From assembly GCA_944381435.1 (NCBI GenBank), contig CALWLD010000011.1, positions 1-63,000 on the forward strand: a stretch of 63,000 nucleotides of DNA. Direction: 5' to 3'. The stretch is from an uncultured Clostridia bacterium (GTDB lineage Bacteria > Bacillota > Clostridia > Lachnospirales > CAG-274). The notes beneath the pieces were generated by a model. The model had not been told where the DNA came from. It ran no database searches and was given only the letters and a program-made list of their open reading frames with translations. Numbering within the stretch: position 1 is the stretch's first letter; each line of letters starts with the position of its first letter. Both the position numbers and the translations under genes were made by a program. Positions 31,523 through 40,467 of the stretch are shown here, piece by piece.

Positions 31523-32692
31523 CTATTTTAATATATCATTTAAGAAACTTGTACCATCTATGTTGCCTTCTATTTCAAATATATCTAGTATAGTTTTAGC
31601 AATATCAGAGAATGTATGTCTTGTACCTAGATTTACATCTTCTTTTATATTTTTACCATAAACTAAAAGTGGTACATTTTCTCTAGAATGGTCTGTACCT
31701 TTAAAGCCAGGGTCACATCCGTGGTCTGCTGTTATGATAAGAACATCATCATCTTGCATATTATCCATAAATGTAGCTAATTGCTTATCAAATGTAGTAG
31801 CTGCTTTTGCATATCCTTCTATATCGTTTCTATGTCCATACATCATATCAAAATCTACCAAATTAATAAAAGCAAGCCCTGTAAAATCTTTATCTTGTAG
31901 TGCAATGGTCTTTTCCATACCGTCAACATTGTTTACAATGCTTGTTGTTTCTTTAATACCTTTTCCAGCAAATATATCGTAGATTTTACCTATACCTATA
32001 GTATCAAAATTAGCTTTTTCTAAATAATCAAGCATTGTATCTTTAGGTGGCAATAAAGAATAATCGTGTCTTCTAGGAGTTCTTTTAAAAGGGTATTCTC
32101 CTTCAAAAGGTCTTGCTATAACTCTACCTACACCATCTTTTCCTTTTAGCATTTCCCTTGCTATATGGCAATATTCGTATAATGTTTCAATAGGCACTAT
32201 ATCTTCGTGAGCTGCAATTTGAAAAACACTATCTGCCGATGTATAAACAATTAAAGCACCTGTTTCTATGTGTTCTTTACCGTAATCTTTTATAACCTCT
32301 GTTCCAGAATAAGGCTTATTACATATAACTTTTCTTCCTGTTTTTTCTTCAAATTCTTTAATTATATAATCTGGAAAACCGTTAGGATAAGTAGGTAAAG
32401 GGTTATCAGATATAATACCTGCTATTTCCCAATGACCTATTGTTGTATCTTTACCCATAGAAGCTTCTTCTACCCTAGCATATGCTCCTATAGGTTTTTC
32501 AACGCCTTCTTTATAGTCTATCTCGTTAATGTTAAAAAGCCCTAAATTTGCCATATTAGGTGTATTGTATTCTTTTGAAGATGTTATAGTTTTAAGTGTG
32601 TTACTACCTTCATCTCCAAAGTTTTTTGCATCTTTAGCATTGCCTATACCATAGCTATCTAAAACTATCAAAAATACTCTTTTCGCTTTCAT
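31523..32692 (-). CDS. deoB: Phosphopentomutase
   Basis: A 389-residue alkaline-phosphatase-superfamily mutase that interconverts (deoxy)ribose 1- and 5-phosphate. It has RVFLIVLDSYGIGNAKDA at the N-terminus (metal Asp), SMGKDTTIGHWE with the phosphorylated Thr, and DHGCDPGFKGTDHSRENVPLL with the metal ligands. It links the phosphorylases to deoC. Confidence 0.95.
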   Translation of the reverse strand: MKAKRVFLIVLDSYGIGNAKDAKNFGDEGSNTLKTITSSKEYNTPNMANLGLFNINEIDYKEGVEKPIGAYARVEEASMGKDTTIGHWEIAGIISDNPLPTYPNGFPDYIIKEFEEKTGRKVICNKPYSGTEVIKDYGKEHIETGALIVYTSADSVFQIAAHEDIVPIETLYEYCHIAREMLKGKDGVGRVIARPFEGEYPFKRTPRRHDYSLLPPKDTMLDYLEKANFDTIGIGKIYDIFAGKGIKETTSIVNNVDGMEKTIALQDKDFTGLAFINLVDFDMMYGHRNDIEGYAKAATTFDKQLATFMDNMQDDDVLIITADHGCDPGFKGTDHSRENVPLLVYGKNIKEDVNLGTRHTFSDIAKTILDIFEIEGNIDGTSFLNDILK

Positions 32693-32799
32693 TATTATTA
32701 CCTCCTTGTATTTATATTAATTAATTAAATTTTATCATATTTTAACAAGTTTTGCAATTAATTATACTATTTTTTCGCAATATTTAATAATTAATTATT

Positions 32800-32843
32800 A
32801 AAGCCTGTATTATATATTGATAAAAATACATAATACAGGCTTT
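32800..32843 (-). terminator. Hairpin between deoC and deoB
   Basis: AAAGCCTGTATTAT ... ATAATACAGGCTTT, a 14-bp perfect inverted repeat with a 16-nt loop. There is no proper U-tract, so it may be an attenuating or processing hairpin that lowers deoB expression instead of a full terminator. Confidence 0.55.
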
Positions 32844-32848
32844 AATAT

Positions 32849-33508
32849 CTAATATCCTGTAACTTGTTGATTTTTTAATACTTGACAAATTGAGCTTGTA
32901 CCAAGCCTTGTTGCACCTTCTTTAATGAAATTTTCAGCATCTTCTATAGTTTTAACACCACCTGCAGCTTTTATAGCCACATCTTTAGATACGTTTTCTT
33001 TCATAAGTTTAATATCTTCTAAAGTTGCACCGTTTGTTCCAAAACCTGTAGATGTTTTTATAAAGTCTGCTTTAGCATTACTAACCGCTTTACAAAGAGC
33101 TATTTTTTCATCTTGTGTTAAATAGCAGGTTTCAATTATAACTTTTAAAATATTGTTACCTACGGCCTGTTTAATTTGTCTTATTTCATCTTCTATTTTA
33201 TCAAATAAGCCTGCTTTAGCATCGCCAATGTTTATAACCATATCTATTTCTTTAGCACCATTTGCTATTGCATCTTTAGCCTCTTCTATTTTTATTTTTG
33301 TAGTGTTATAGCCTAAAGGAAACCCTATAACTGTACAAACAGGTATTTCGTCTTTTAAATATTCACTTGCTTGTTTTACAAAAGATGGTGGTATACAAAC
33401 AGAGGCTACCTTCATTTCTTTTGCCTCATCACAAATCTTTTTAATATCTTCCCAAGTTGATGTTGGTTTTAATAAAGTATGGTCCACTTTTTCTGTTATA
33501 TGTTTCAT
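32849..33508 (-). CDS. deoC: Deoxyribose-phosphate aldolase
   Basis: A 219-residue class I aldolase splitting deoxyribose 5-phosphate to acetaldehyde and glyceraldehyde 3-phosphate. It has DHTLLKPT, VIGFPLGYNTTKIK, KVIIETCYLT, Schiff-base lysine FIKTSTGFG and KAAGGVKT. It follows punA by 11 bp. Confidence 0.95.
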   Translation of the reverse strand: MKHITEKVDHTLLKPTSTWEDIKKICDEAKEMKVASVCIPPSFVKQASEYLKDEIPVCTVIGFPLGYNTTKIKIEEAKDAIANGAKEIDMVINIGDAKAGLFDKIEDEIRQIKQAVGNNILKVIIETCYLTQDEKIALCKAVSNAKADFIKTSTGFGTNGATLEDIKLMKENVSKDVAIKAAGGVKTIEDAENFIKEGATRLGTSSICQVLKNQQVTGY

Positions 33509-33519
33509 ATCTTTACCTC

Positions 33520-34332
33520 CTAAATTTCTTTAACTATACTAGATACCCACTTACAAAAGTTTTCTGATGCTTTTTTAGCAGTTTCTACAACTCTATCGTG
33601 TGAATGTTTAAATTTTTGTATTCCTGTAGCCATATTAGTTATACAAGATATACCAAGAACTTTTAACCCTAAATAATTAGCAACGATAGTTTCAGGCACA
33701 GTAGACATACCTACAGCATCTGCACCTAATGTTTTAAATGCTCTTATCTCTGCTGCTGTTTCATAGTTAGGGCCTGTGCAACCCATATATACACCTTCTT
33801 TGTAAGATATGTTTAAGCTATCTGCTACATCTTTAGCTTTTTTGATAAGCTCTAAAGAATAAGCCTCTGACATATCAGGAAATCTAACGCCAAATCTTTC
33901 GTCATTTTTTCCTATAAGAGGGTTTGTACCCATAAAGTTTATAAAATCGTTTATAATCATTAACGTGCCAGGCTCAAAATCTTCATTTATACCACCGCTA
34001 GCATTTGTTACTATAAGCTTTTCTATGCCAAGCTGTTTCATAACATAAACAGGGTATGTAACTTCCTTCATAGAATAACCTTCGTAAAAATGAAATCTAC
34101 CTTGCATAAGCAAAACTTCTGTGTTATTAATTTTACCAAAAACAAGTTTACCTGCGTGGCCTACTACTGTAGAAACAGGAAAATTTGGTATATCTTTATA
34201 ATCTATTTCTTCTTTATCTTCTACAAAATCTACCAAATCACCAAGGCCAGAGCCTAATATTATGGCAACCTTAGGATTATATTTTGTGTTGTTTTTTATA
34301 TATTCAGCTGTTTTTATTACATTTTCAAACAT
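33520..34332 (-). CDS. punA: Purine nucleoside phosphorylase
   Basis: A 270-residue trimeric-type PNP (inosine/guanosine class). It has GSGLGDL, VGHAGKLVFG, VTNASGGIN and the purine-site MSTVPE; the family signature is complete. ATG at 34332 with AAAGGAG. First gene of the deo/nup locus. Confidence 0.93.
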   Translation of the reverse strand: MFENVIKTAEYIKNNTKYNPKVAIILGSGLGDLVDFVEDKEEIDYKDIPNFPVSTVVGHAGKLVFGKINNTEVLLMQGRFHFYEGYSMKEVTYPVYVMKQLGIEKLIVTNASGGINEDFEPGTLMIINDFINFMGTNPLIGKNDERFGVRFPDMSEAYSLELIKKAKDVADSLNISYKEGVYMGCTGPNYETAAEIRAFKTLGADAVGMSTVPETIVANYLGLKVLGISCITNMATGIQKFKHSHDRVVETAKKASENFCKWVSSIVKEI

Positions 34333-34422
34333 ATAATATCTCCTTTTTAATAAATTTGATATCATTTTATATAAATAAAAATTATAAATATTAGTTATTT
34401 AATATTTTAATCATTATAAAAC

Positions 34423-34480
34423 GATAATTAAGAATAACTCTTATCATAATTAGAATATCATACATATAAGGTTATGTAAA
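34423..34480 (-). promoter_or_regulatory. Promoter and candidate operator of the punA-deo locus
   Basis: On the minus strand, -35 TTTACA (34475-34480), 17-bp spacer and -10 TATTCT (34452-34457). A gapped dyad GATAA-tt-AAGA-ataac-TCTT-ATC (34423-34445) covers the predicted start site. No regulator gene is adjacent, so the binding factor is unknown. Confidence 0.5.
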
Positions 34481-34512
34481 GTAACTTTATACAAAATATT
34501 ATATATATTTAC

Positions 34513-34579
34513 AAAAGGCTGTATAATATATTTAACTTTAGTCATTTTAAACTTAAATTAAATAATTTATACAGCCTTT
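34513..34579 (-). terminator. Long-loop hairpin after the QueD-like gene
   Basis: AAAAGGCTGTATAA and TTATACAGCCTTT form a 12-13 bp stem with a loop of about 40 nt. On the minus strand the stem ends in TTTT. Probable terminator. Confidence 0.5.
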
Positions 34580-34621
34580 ATAAAATTAAAATATTTTATT
34601 TATTGAAGTTAAAATATTAGT

Positions 34622-35185
34622 TTATTTTTTATAACCACATTTTGGGCAAACACCATTTTCATTTAATGCAATTCCACATAAAGGACAACGGTCTATTTTA
34701 TTTTTAGTTTCAAATTCTTCAGATGCAGCATTAACACCACTTGTAAAAGTTATTTTTGCAATGTTTAGCTTATCTTTTAACAAATCATAAACAATTTTAA
34801 TCATACCCTCAACAGTTAAAGTTTCTTTTGTTACAACTAAACGACAATCTGGGTAAGCTGTTGCAAGCTCTGTTTTAAAAGCAGGCCCTTTCATTTTATT
34901 ATTTGGGTGACCATCTTTTATACCTTGTTTTTCATAAACATCTAGTATAGCTGGAAGAAGAGGGTCATCTTCTCTTAATACTAATGCGTGGTCAAAGTTT
35001 TTTAGCACTTCCCAAGCAGTTTTTTGAATTTCATTACAAGGGAAAACCATATTCACTCCTTCTTCAATAGTATCTTCTACCTCAATTGTTAAAACACCTG
35101 TATGTCCGTGTAAATATTGTGCTTCACCTTTGAAATTTAAAAATCTGTGTGCATACTGTAAATCTAAAGTTGTAATACTTCTCAT
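34622..35185 (-). CDS. 6-carboxytetrahydropterin synthase-like protein with C-terminal zinc ribbon
   Basis: A 187-residue PTPS/QueD-family protein. Zinc ligands come from AHRF, HGHTG and a later FDHAL; TVEGMIKIVYDLL is the family helix. An added C-terminal rubredoxin-like knuckle, CPLCGIALNENGVCPKCG, is not part of classical QueD. It may act in pterin or queuosine/archaeosine-type biosynthesis, but no partner gene (queC/E) is nearby. Fold certain, substrate uncertain. Confidence 0.8.
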   Translation of the reverse strand: MRSITTLDLQYAHRFLNFKGEAQYLHGHTGVLTIEVEDTIEEGVNMVFPCNEIQKTAWEVLKNFDHALVLREDDPLLPAILDVYEKQGIKDGHPNNKMKGPAFKTELATAYPDCRLVVTKETLTVEGMIKIVYDLLKDKLNIAKITFTSGVNAASEEFETKNKIDRCPLCGIALNENGVCPKCGYKK

Positions 35186-35267
35186 ATATAAAACCTCCTT
35201 TAAAATTAATATAACTAAAACTAATTAATAATAATTATCACTTACTTTTAATTATTATTTGATTATA

Positions 35268-35295
35268 ATTATACTCCTTTATTAAAAAAAGTCAA
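35268..35295 (-). promoter_or_regulatory. Promoter of the QueD-like gene
   Basis: Minus strand: -35 TTGACT (35290-35295), 16-bp spacer, -10 TATAAT (35268-35273). No preQ1-type aptamer is seen in the leader. Confidence 0.6.
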
Positions 35296-35388
35296 TGTAA
35301 AAAATAAACAAAATGATTTATAGTTAATAAATATTAAATTGATATTTATATTGTATAGTATTTTTTGTATATTTTGTCTATATTTCTA

Positions 35389-35417
35389 TTTACAAAATAA
35401 AAAAATATCTATATAAT
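35389..35417 (+). promoter_or_regulatory. aroC promoter
   Basis: -35 TTTACA (35389-35394), 17-bp spacer, -10 TATAAT (35412-35417). The predicted leader is about 30 nt before the AAAGAAGG ribosome site. Confidence 0.75.
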
Positions 35418-35455
35418 AAACCTAAAGTAAAATAATAGTAAAAGAAGGTGATATT

Positions 35456-36553
35456 ATATCTGGTTCTATATATGGAAATGTTTTTAAAATTTCTACTTGG
35501 GGAGAATCCCATAACAAAACAATAGGTGTTGTTATAGATGGTTGCCCTGCTGGTGTTCATATATGCGAAGAAGATATTCAAAAAGAGCTTGATAGGCGTA
35601 AGCCTAATAACAGTAAATATGCCACCAAAAGAAATGAAGAAGATAAAGTTGTTATCTTATCTGGCATATTTAATAACAAAACAACAGGTACCCCTATTTC
35701 TTTAATGGTACATAATAAAGATTGTATATCAAAAGATTATTCTAACATAAAAGATATTTATCGCCCTTCTCACGCAGATTTTACATATGATAAAAAATAT
35801 GGCTTTAGAGACTATCGTGGTGGTGGTAGAGCATCTGCTCGTGAAAGTGTTGCTCGTGTTTGTGCTGGTGCTGTTGCAAAAAAAATATTAGAAGAGCTAG
35901 GTGTAAATGTTTTAGCATATACCGCCTCTGTAGGTAAAATCAAGCTTAGAACTATAGATTTATCTTATATAGATAAAAATCCTTTAAAAATGCCCTGTAA
36001 AGAAACTAGCAAAGAGGCTATGGTGTTTTTAGATAATTTAATAAAAGAAGGTGATTCTATAGGTGGCACTGCTTATTGTGAAATATCAGGTTTAAAATCA
36101 GGTATAGGTGAGCCTGTTTTTGAAAAGCTAGATGCTATGCTTTCTAAAGCTATTATGTCTATTAACGCTACAAAGGGTGTATCCTTTGGGCTTGGCTTTT
36201 TAGCAAGTGAGCAAAAGGGAAGCCAATATAACGATATTTTTTATAGCGAAAATAATAATGTATACAAAAAAACTAATAACTCTGGAGGTATATTAGGTGG
36301 TATTTCTGATGGTTCTAAAATTACCATAAACATTGCCTTTAAACCAACCCCTTCTATATCTATCCCGCAAGATACTATAAACTCAAATTTAGAAAACACA
36401 ACTATCAAAATAAAAGGAAGACACGACCCTTTTATTGTTCCTCGTGCAATACCTATTATAGAATCTATGGTAGCAATAACCATACTTGATTACATATTAA
36501 TTAATATGACAAAAAAAATAGATTGTGTTAAATACGCTTATGAAAATTTTTAA
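35456..36553 (+). CDS. aroC: Chorismate synthase (AUA start)
   Basis: A 365-residue enzyme making chorismate from EPSP (FMN-dependent). The N-terminus reads (M)SGSIYGNVFKISTWGESHN, matching the family start, and later GRASARESVARVCAGAVAKK, FKPTPSI and RHDP are intact. The first ATG (35705) would remove 83 conserved residues. The frame opens at 35426 and has no ATG, GTG or TTG. AAAGAAGG (35441-35448) is followed after 7 nt by ATA (35456), which aligns exactly with the family initiator. Followed by lysA. Confidence 0.9.
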   Translation: MSGSIYGNVFKISTWGESHNKTIGVVIDGCPAGVHICEEDIQKELDRRKPNNSKYATKRNEEDKVVILSGIFNNKTTGTPISLMVHNKDCISKDYSNIKDIYRPSHADFTYDKKYGFRDYRGGGRASARESVARVCAGAVAKKILEELGVNVLAYTASVGKIKLRTIDLSYIDKNPLKMPCKETSKEAMVFLDNLIKEGDSIGGTAYCEISGLKSGIGEPVFEKLDAMLSKAIMSINATKGVSFGLGFLASEQKGSQYNDIFYSENNNVYKKTNNSGGILGGISDGSKITINIAFKPTPSISIPQDTINSNLENTTIKIKGRHDPFIVPRAIPIIESMVAITILDYILINMTKKIDCVKYAYENF

Positions 36554-36579
36554 AATATACTATAACAAGGAGAATTATT

Positions 36580-37845
36580 ATGCAAAAATTAGTTTCAAAA
36601 GTAACAGATAATGTAAATTTTTATATGGACAACTCCCCTATTGATTTAATAGAAAAATATGGAAGCCCTTTATATGTATATAACGAAAAAATACTTCGTG
36701 AAAAAATGCGTGATATGAAAAACTTAGTAAAATATGAAAATTTTGCTGTAAATTATTCTGCAAAAGCTAACAGCAACCTTGCTATACTAGAAATAGCTAA
36801 TGAAGAAGGTTTAAATATAGACGCAATGTCACCTGGAGAAATGTTTGCTGAGCTTAAAGCAGGCTTTAGCCCTGATAAAATCTTCTATATAAGCAATAAC
36901 GTTTCTAAAGAAGAAATGCAATATGCTATTGATAACAATATTATCTTAAGCGTAGATTCTATATCACAGTTAGAGCAATATGGTATGTTAAATCCTGGAG
37001 GCAAAGTTGCTGCTCGTTTTAATGGTGGTGTTGGTGCAGGTCATCACGAAAAAGTTATTACTGCAGGTAAAAATACAAAATTTGGTATAGACCCTGACGA
37101 AATGGAGCTATTTAATAACGTATTAAATAAATATGATTTAAAATTAGTAGGTATCAACCAACACATCGGCTCTTTATTTATGGAGCCAGATAAATACATA
37201 GCAGGTGTTTATGCTATTTTATCTATAGCTAAACAATTTAAAGACTTAGAATTTATAGATTTAGGTGGTGGCTTTGGTATACCTTATAACAAGTTAGAAG
37301 ATAACTATAAAACTTTAGATATTAAAGCTCTTGGTAATAAATTAGATGAAATTTTTGAAGAATTTACTAAAGAATACGGCAAAAGACTTAAATTCAAGGT
37401 AGAGCCGGGTAGATACATTGCGGCAGAATGTGGTGTTTTACTTGGTACTGTACACGCTATAAAAAATAACGGTGAAAACAAATATGCAGGTACAGACATA
37501 GGCTTTAACGTTTTAGCAAGACCTGTTATGTACGATTCTCACCACGATATAGAAGTTTATAGAAAATCTAATGAAAAATGCGAAGGTAGCCAGCCTATAA
37601 CAGTTGTTGGTAATATTTGTGAAACTGGCGATATTATAGCAAAAAATAGAATGTTACCTATCCTTAAAGAAGGTGATATTTTAGGTATTTTAGATTCAGG
37701 AGCTTATGGACACGTTATGAGCTCTAACTATAATAACAGATTACGCCCTGCTGAAGTTTTAATTAGAGAAAACGGTGATGTTGTTCTTATTAGAAAAAGA
37801 GATACATTAGAAGATATAGTTAAAAACTTTATTTCTTTAAAATAA
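36580..37845 (+). CDS. lysA: Diaminopimelate decarboxylase
   Basis: A 421-residue fold III PLP enzyme producing lysine from meso-DAP. PLP lysine in VNYSAKANSN, then NQHIGS, GGGFGIPY and EPGRYIAAECG; substrate site CETGDIIAKNR and DSGAYGHVMSSNYNNRLRPAE. It is 26 bp after aroC and probably co-transcribed. No lysine riboswitch is seen upstream. Confidence 0.95.
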   Translation: MQKLVSKVTDNVNFYMDNSPIDLIEKYGSPLYVYNEKILREKMRDMKNLVKYENFAVNYSAKANSNLAILEIANEEGLNIDAMSPGEMFAELKAGFSPDKIFYISNNVSKEEMQYAIDNNIILSVDSISQLEQYGMLNPGGKVAARFNGGVGAGHHEKVITAGKNTKFGIDPDEMELFNNVLNKYDLKLVGINQHIGSLFMEPDKYIAGVYAILSIAKQFKDLEFIDLGGGFGIPYNKLEDNYKTLDIKALGNKLDEIFEEFTKEYGKRLKFKVEPGRYIAAECGVLLGTVHAIKNNGENKYAGTDIGFNVLARPVMYDSHHDIEVYRKSNEKCEGSQPITVVGNICETGDIIAKNRMLPILKEGDILGILDSGAYGHVMSSNYNNRLRPAEVLIRENGDVVLIRKRDTLEDIVKNFISLK

Positions 37846-37857
37846 GGAGGTATTTAT

Positions 37858-38493
37858 ATGATGCCAAAAGAAATATATAACCAAATTAATGCTAAAAAAA
37901 TAATAGAAAACTTAGAAAAAAGAAATATGCAAGGTTTTTTTGTTAAAACAAAAGAAGATGCCTTAAAAAAGGCTTTAGAGCTTATGCCTAAAAAATCTAC
38001 TGTATGTTTTGGTGGCTCTCAAAGTATTGCTCAAATAGGATTAATAGATGCACTACATAATGAAGATTACATTGTTTATGATAGAGCAAAAGCTAATAGC
38101 CAAGAGGAAATTGATGATATTTATAGAAAAGCTTTTACAAGTGATTTTTATCTTGCAAGTGCTAATGCTATTACTTTAGATGGCAAAATTGTAAATATAG
38201 ATGGCACAGGCAATCGTGTTGCTGCTATGATTTATGGCCCTAAAAATGTTATCTTAATTGTAGGTATCAACAAAATAGCTAAAGATGAGGCATCTGCTAT
38301 TGATAGAGTTAAAAACTATGCTTCCCCTATAAATGCTATACGTCTAAATAGAAAAACACCTTGTGCCATAAAAGGTAATTGCTATGATTGTTTGGCAGAT
38401 GATACTATCTGCTGTGTAACCACTGTTACAAGATATAGCAGATATAAAGATAGAATAAAAGTTATTTTAGTAGAAGAAGAACTTGGTTATTAA
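37858..38493 (+). CDS. LUD-domain (LutC/YkgG-like) protein
   Basis: A 211-residue LUD domain protein of the lactate-utilisation C / DUF162 type. It has TVCFGGSQSIAQIGLIDAL and LILVGINKIAKDEASAIDRVKNYASPINAIRL in segments. A C-terminal cysteine cluster (CAIKGNCYDC, DTICC) is seen in single-gene clostridial versions. It lies 12 bp after lysA. No LutA/LutB is near, so a lactate oxidation role is not supported by context. Confidence 0.8.
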   Translation: MMPKEIYNQINAKKIIENLEKRNMQGFFVKTKEDALKKALELMPKKSTVCFGGSQSIAQIGLIDALHNEDYIVYDRAKANSQEEIDDIYRKAFTSDFYLASANAITLDGKIVNIDGTGNRVAAMIYGPKNVILIVGINKIAKDEASAIDRVKNYASPINAIRLNRKTPCAIKGNCYDCLADDTICCVTTVTRYSRYKDRIKVILVEEELGY

Positions 38494-38520
38494 TTTTATT
38501 ACCTATAAGTAGGTAAAAGT

Positions 38521-38937
38521 ATGAAAAAATTTTTAAAGATAGTATATCAAAAGGTATTACAAAGATGAATATGAAAACATCTAATTTTATCTAAAAAAAT
38601 AAGTATAAAACTTATATAAAAACATTATAGCAACAAAATACAAGCATATATCTTTCTTTAAGCAAACTTTTACACGAAAAATATATAGCAAATAATGTAG
38701 ATATAGATTTATTTAAAAATGACTTAGATAAAATAACTCAAAATTTAAAACCTATAGAATAACAAGAAGAAAAAATAAGAAACCTTGAAATAGAAGAAAG
38801 TAGAGTTTTAGGTTTAGAACCTAAACAAATACACCTATTCAATAAAATCCTGTTCAAATAAAAGTATGCCCTAACTGTAATACTAAAAATAATATCACTC
38901 ATAGATTTTGCCAAAGATGTGGCACTAACATAGAATA
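38521..38937 (+). pseudogene. Decayed zinc-ribbon protein gene
   Basis: Coding-like sequence without an open frame. One frame reads SKLLHEKYIANNVDIDLFKN... up to an internal TAA near 38760, then EEKIRNLEIEESRVLGLEPK; after a frameshift near 38850 it continues PVQIKVCPNCNTKN and FCQRCGTNIE, a classic C-terminal zinc ribbon (CxxC...CxxC). Possible start ATG at 38521. It has at least one stop and one frameshift, so it is probably a relic. Confidence 0.6.
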
Positions 38938-38942
38938 ACATA

Positions 38943-38977
38943 AAAAGGTTTGTAACAAAATGTTACAAACCTTTTTG
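38943..38977 (+). terminator. Terminator after the aroC-lysA-LUD region
   Basis: AAAAAGGTTTGTAACA-AAA-TGTTACAAACCTTTTT, a perfect 16-bp stem able to work in both directions. Confidence 0.85.
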
Positions 38978-39014
38978 CTATAACACTAGAAAATAAACAT
39001 TTTCTTATTTATTT

Positions 39015-39455
39015 TTATATATTATATTTTTCGTTTTTTATCATTAAAAAACTAATATTTAAGCCCATATATACAGCTAAAAATATTGTTATTGCTAAAT
39101 AAAAATTAGAATATGTATTAATATATTGTGTAAATTTAAAATATAACAAATAAGAAAAAATAACAAAAATTAAAATACTAATAACAATACTTATAAAAGA
39201 AAATGTTTTTCTAAATTTAAGCAAACTAATATGCATAATTTTAAACAATACATAAGATATAAAAGTTGTTATTATACCTATTAAAATAAAATCTTTTAAT
39301 ATATTCCATACAATAAAATATGTGTTAAATAAAAATTCTTCTTTAGTTTTAATATCAAAATAATTATCTATTTTATTATAAAAATACAAATATAAAATAA
39401 ATATTAAACTTAATATTATTATTTTCAAATACTCTTTTATTGATGCTGATTTCAT
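39015..39455 (-). CDS. Small integral membrane protein, unknown
   Basis: A 146-residue protein with four predicted membrane helices (IILSLIFILYLYFY, LIGIITTFISYVLF, FISIVISILIFVIFSYLLYF, YLAITIFLAVYMGLNISFLMI). It lies 18 bp downstream of the dus gene. No recognised family. Confidence 0.6.
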   Translation of the reverse strand: MKSASIKEYLKIIILSLIFILYLYFYNKIDNYFDIKTKEEFLFNTYFIVWNILKDFILIGIITTFISYVLFKIMHISLLKFRKTFSFISIVISILIFVIFSYLLYFKFTQYINTYSNFYLAITIFLAVYMGLNISFLMIKNEKYNI

Positions 39456-39473
39456 ATACTATCACAACCTTTA

Positions 39474-40433
39474 TTATTGCTTCATACTAATTAATAACTT
39501 TTCCATTTCTTTAGAATCTTCTAAACCGTTAATAATAACCCTCATTTCAGAGCTTTTAGGCATACCTTTTATATACCAACCTAAATGTTTTCTCATTTCT
39601 CTTATGCCTATGTATTCCCCTTTGTTTTCAACTAACATTTGTAAATGCTTAATAGCAACATCTATTTTTTCATTTATGCTAGGCTTTTCTAAAAGCTCCC
39701 CTGTTTTTAAATAATGAACTACTCTTTTAAATATCCAAGGGTTACCTTGTGCCATACGCCCTATCATTATGGCATCACATTTTGTATAATCTAAAATTTC
39801 TTTTGCTTTTTCAGGGCTTGTAATATCTCCATTACCTATAACAGGTATAGAAACGCTTTCTTTTACTTTTCTTATTATGTCCCAGTCTGCAGTTCCAGAA
39901 TAAAACTGTTCTCTTGTTCTGCCGTGAATTGCAATACCTGCTCCACCGTTTTCTTCTACAATTTTAGCTATTTCTACAGCATTTATGCTATCATCATCAA
40001 ATCCTTTTCTTATTTTAATAGTTAAAGGTTTTTTTGTGCTAGAAGAAACTGCCTTTACTATCTCACCTATTAATTTAGGGTTTTTCATAAGAGCAGAGCC
40101 ATCACCATTTTTAACAATTTTAGGTGCAGGGCACCCCATATTAATGTCAAAAAATCCAATGCTTTCATTATCTTCTAGCTTTTTAGCCATATCTGCTAAA
40201 ATAAGCGGGTCTGAGCCAAAAAGCTGAACTGCCACCTTTTTTTCTCTTTCGTCTATTTCTAAAAGTTTTTTAGTGTTATCATTGTCATACATAATGCCTT
40301 TAGCACTAACCATTTCAGAATATGTAAGCCCGCAACCTTGCTCCTTACATAACACTCTAAAAACAAGGTCTGTAACTCCAGCCATAGGTGCTAAAAACAC
40401 ATTATTTTCAGGTTCAAAATTACCTATTTTCAT
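39474..40433 (-). CDS. dusB: tRNA-dihydrouridine synthase (DusB-like)
   Basis: A 319-residue FMN enzyme reducing uridines in tRNA D-loops. It has [13 protein letters not shown], the active-site cysteine loop [46 protein letters not shown] and [16 protein letters not shown] at 40433. Confidence 0.93.
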   Translation of the reverse strand: MKIGNFEPENNVFLAPMAGVTDLVFRVLCKEQGCGLTYSEMVSAKGIMYDNDNTKKLLEIDEREKKVAVQLFGSDPLILADMAKKLEDNESIGFFDINMGCPAPKIVKNGDGSALMKNPKLIGEIVKAVSSSTKKPLTIKIRKGFDDDSINAVEIAKIVEENGGAGIAIHGRTREQFYSGTADWDIIRKVKESVSIPVIGNGDITSPEKAKEILDYTKCDAIMIGRMAQGNPWIFKRVVHYLKTGELLEKPSINEKIDVAIKHLQMLVENKGEYIGIREMRKHLGWYIKGMPKSSEMRVIINGLEDSKEMEKLLISMKQ

Positions 40434-40467
40434 TATCAAACTCCATTTCTAAATTACATTTGTAAAG

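Noticed and set aside
35186-35262. preQ1 riboswitch before the QueD-like gene
   Set aside because: The leader is A/T-rich with no recognisable preQ1 aptamer stem or pseudoknot.
36554-36580. Lysine riboswitch before lysA
   Set aside because: Only 26 bases separate aroC and lysA; no aptamer can fit.
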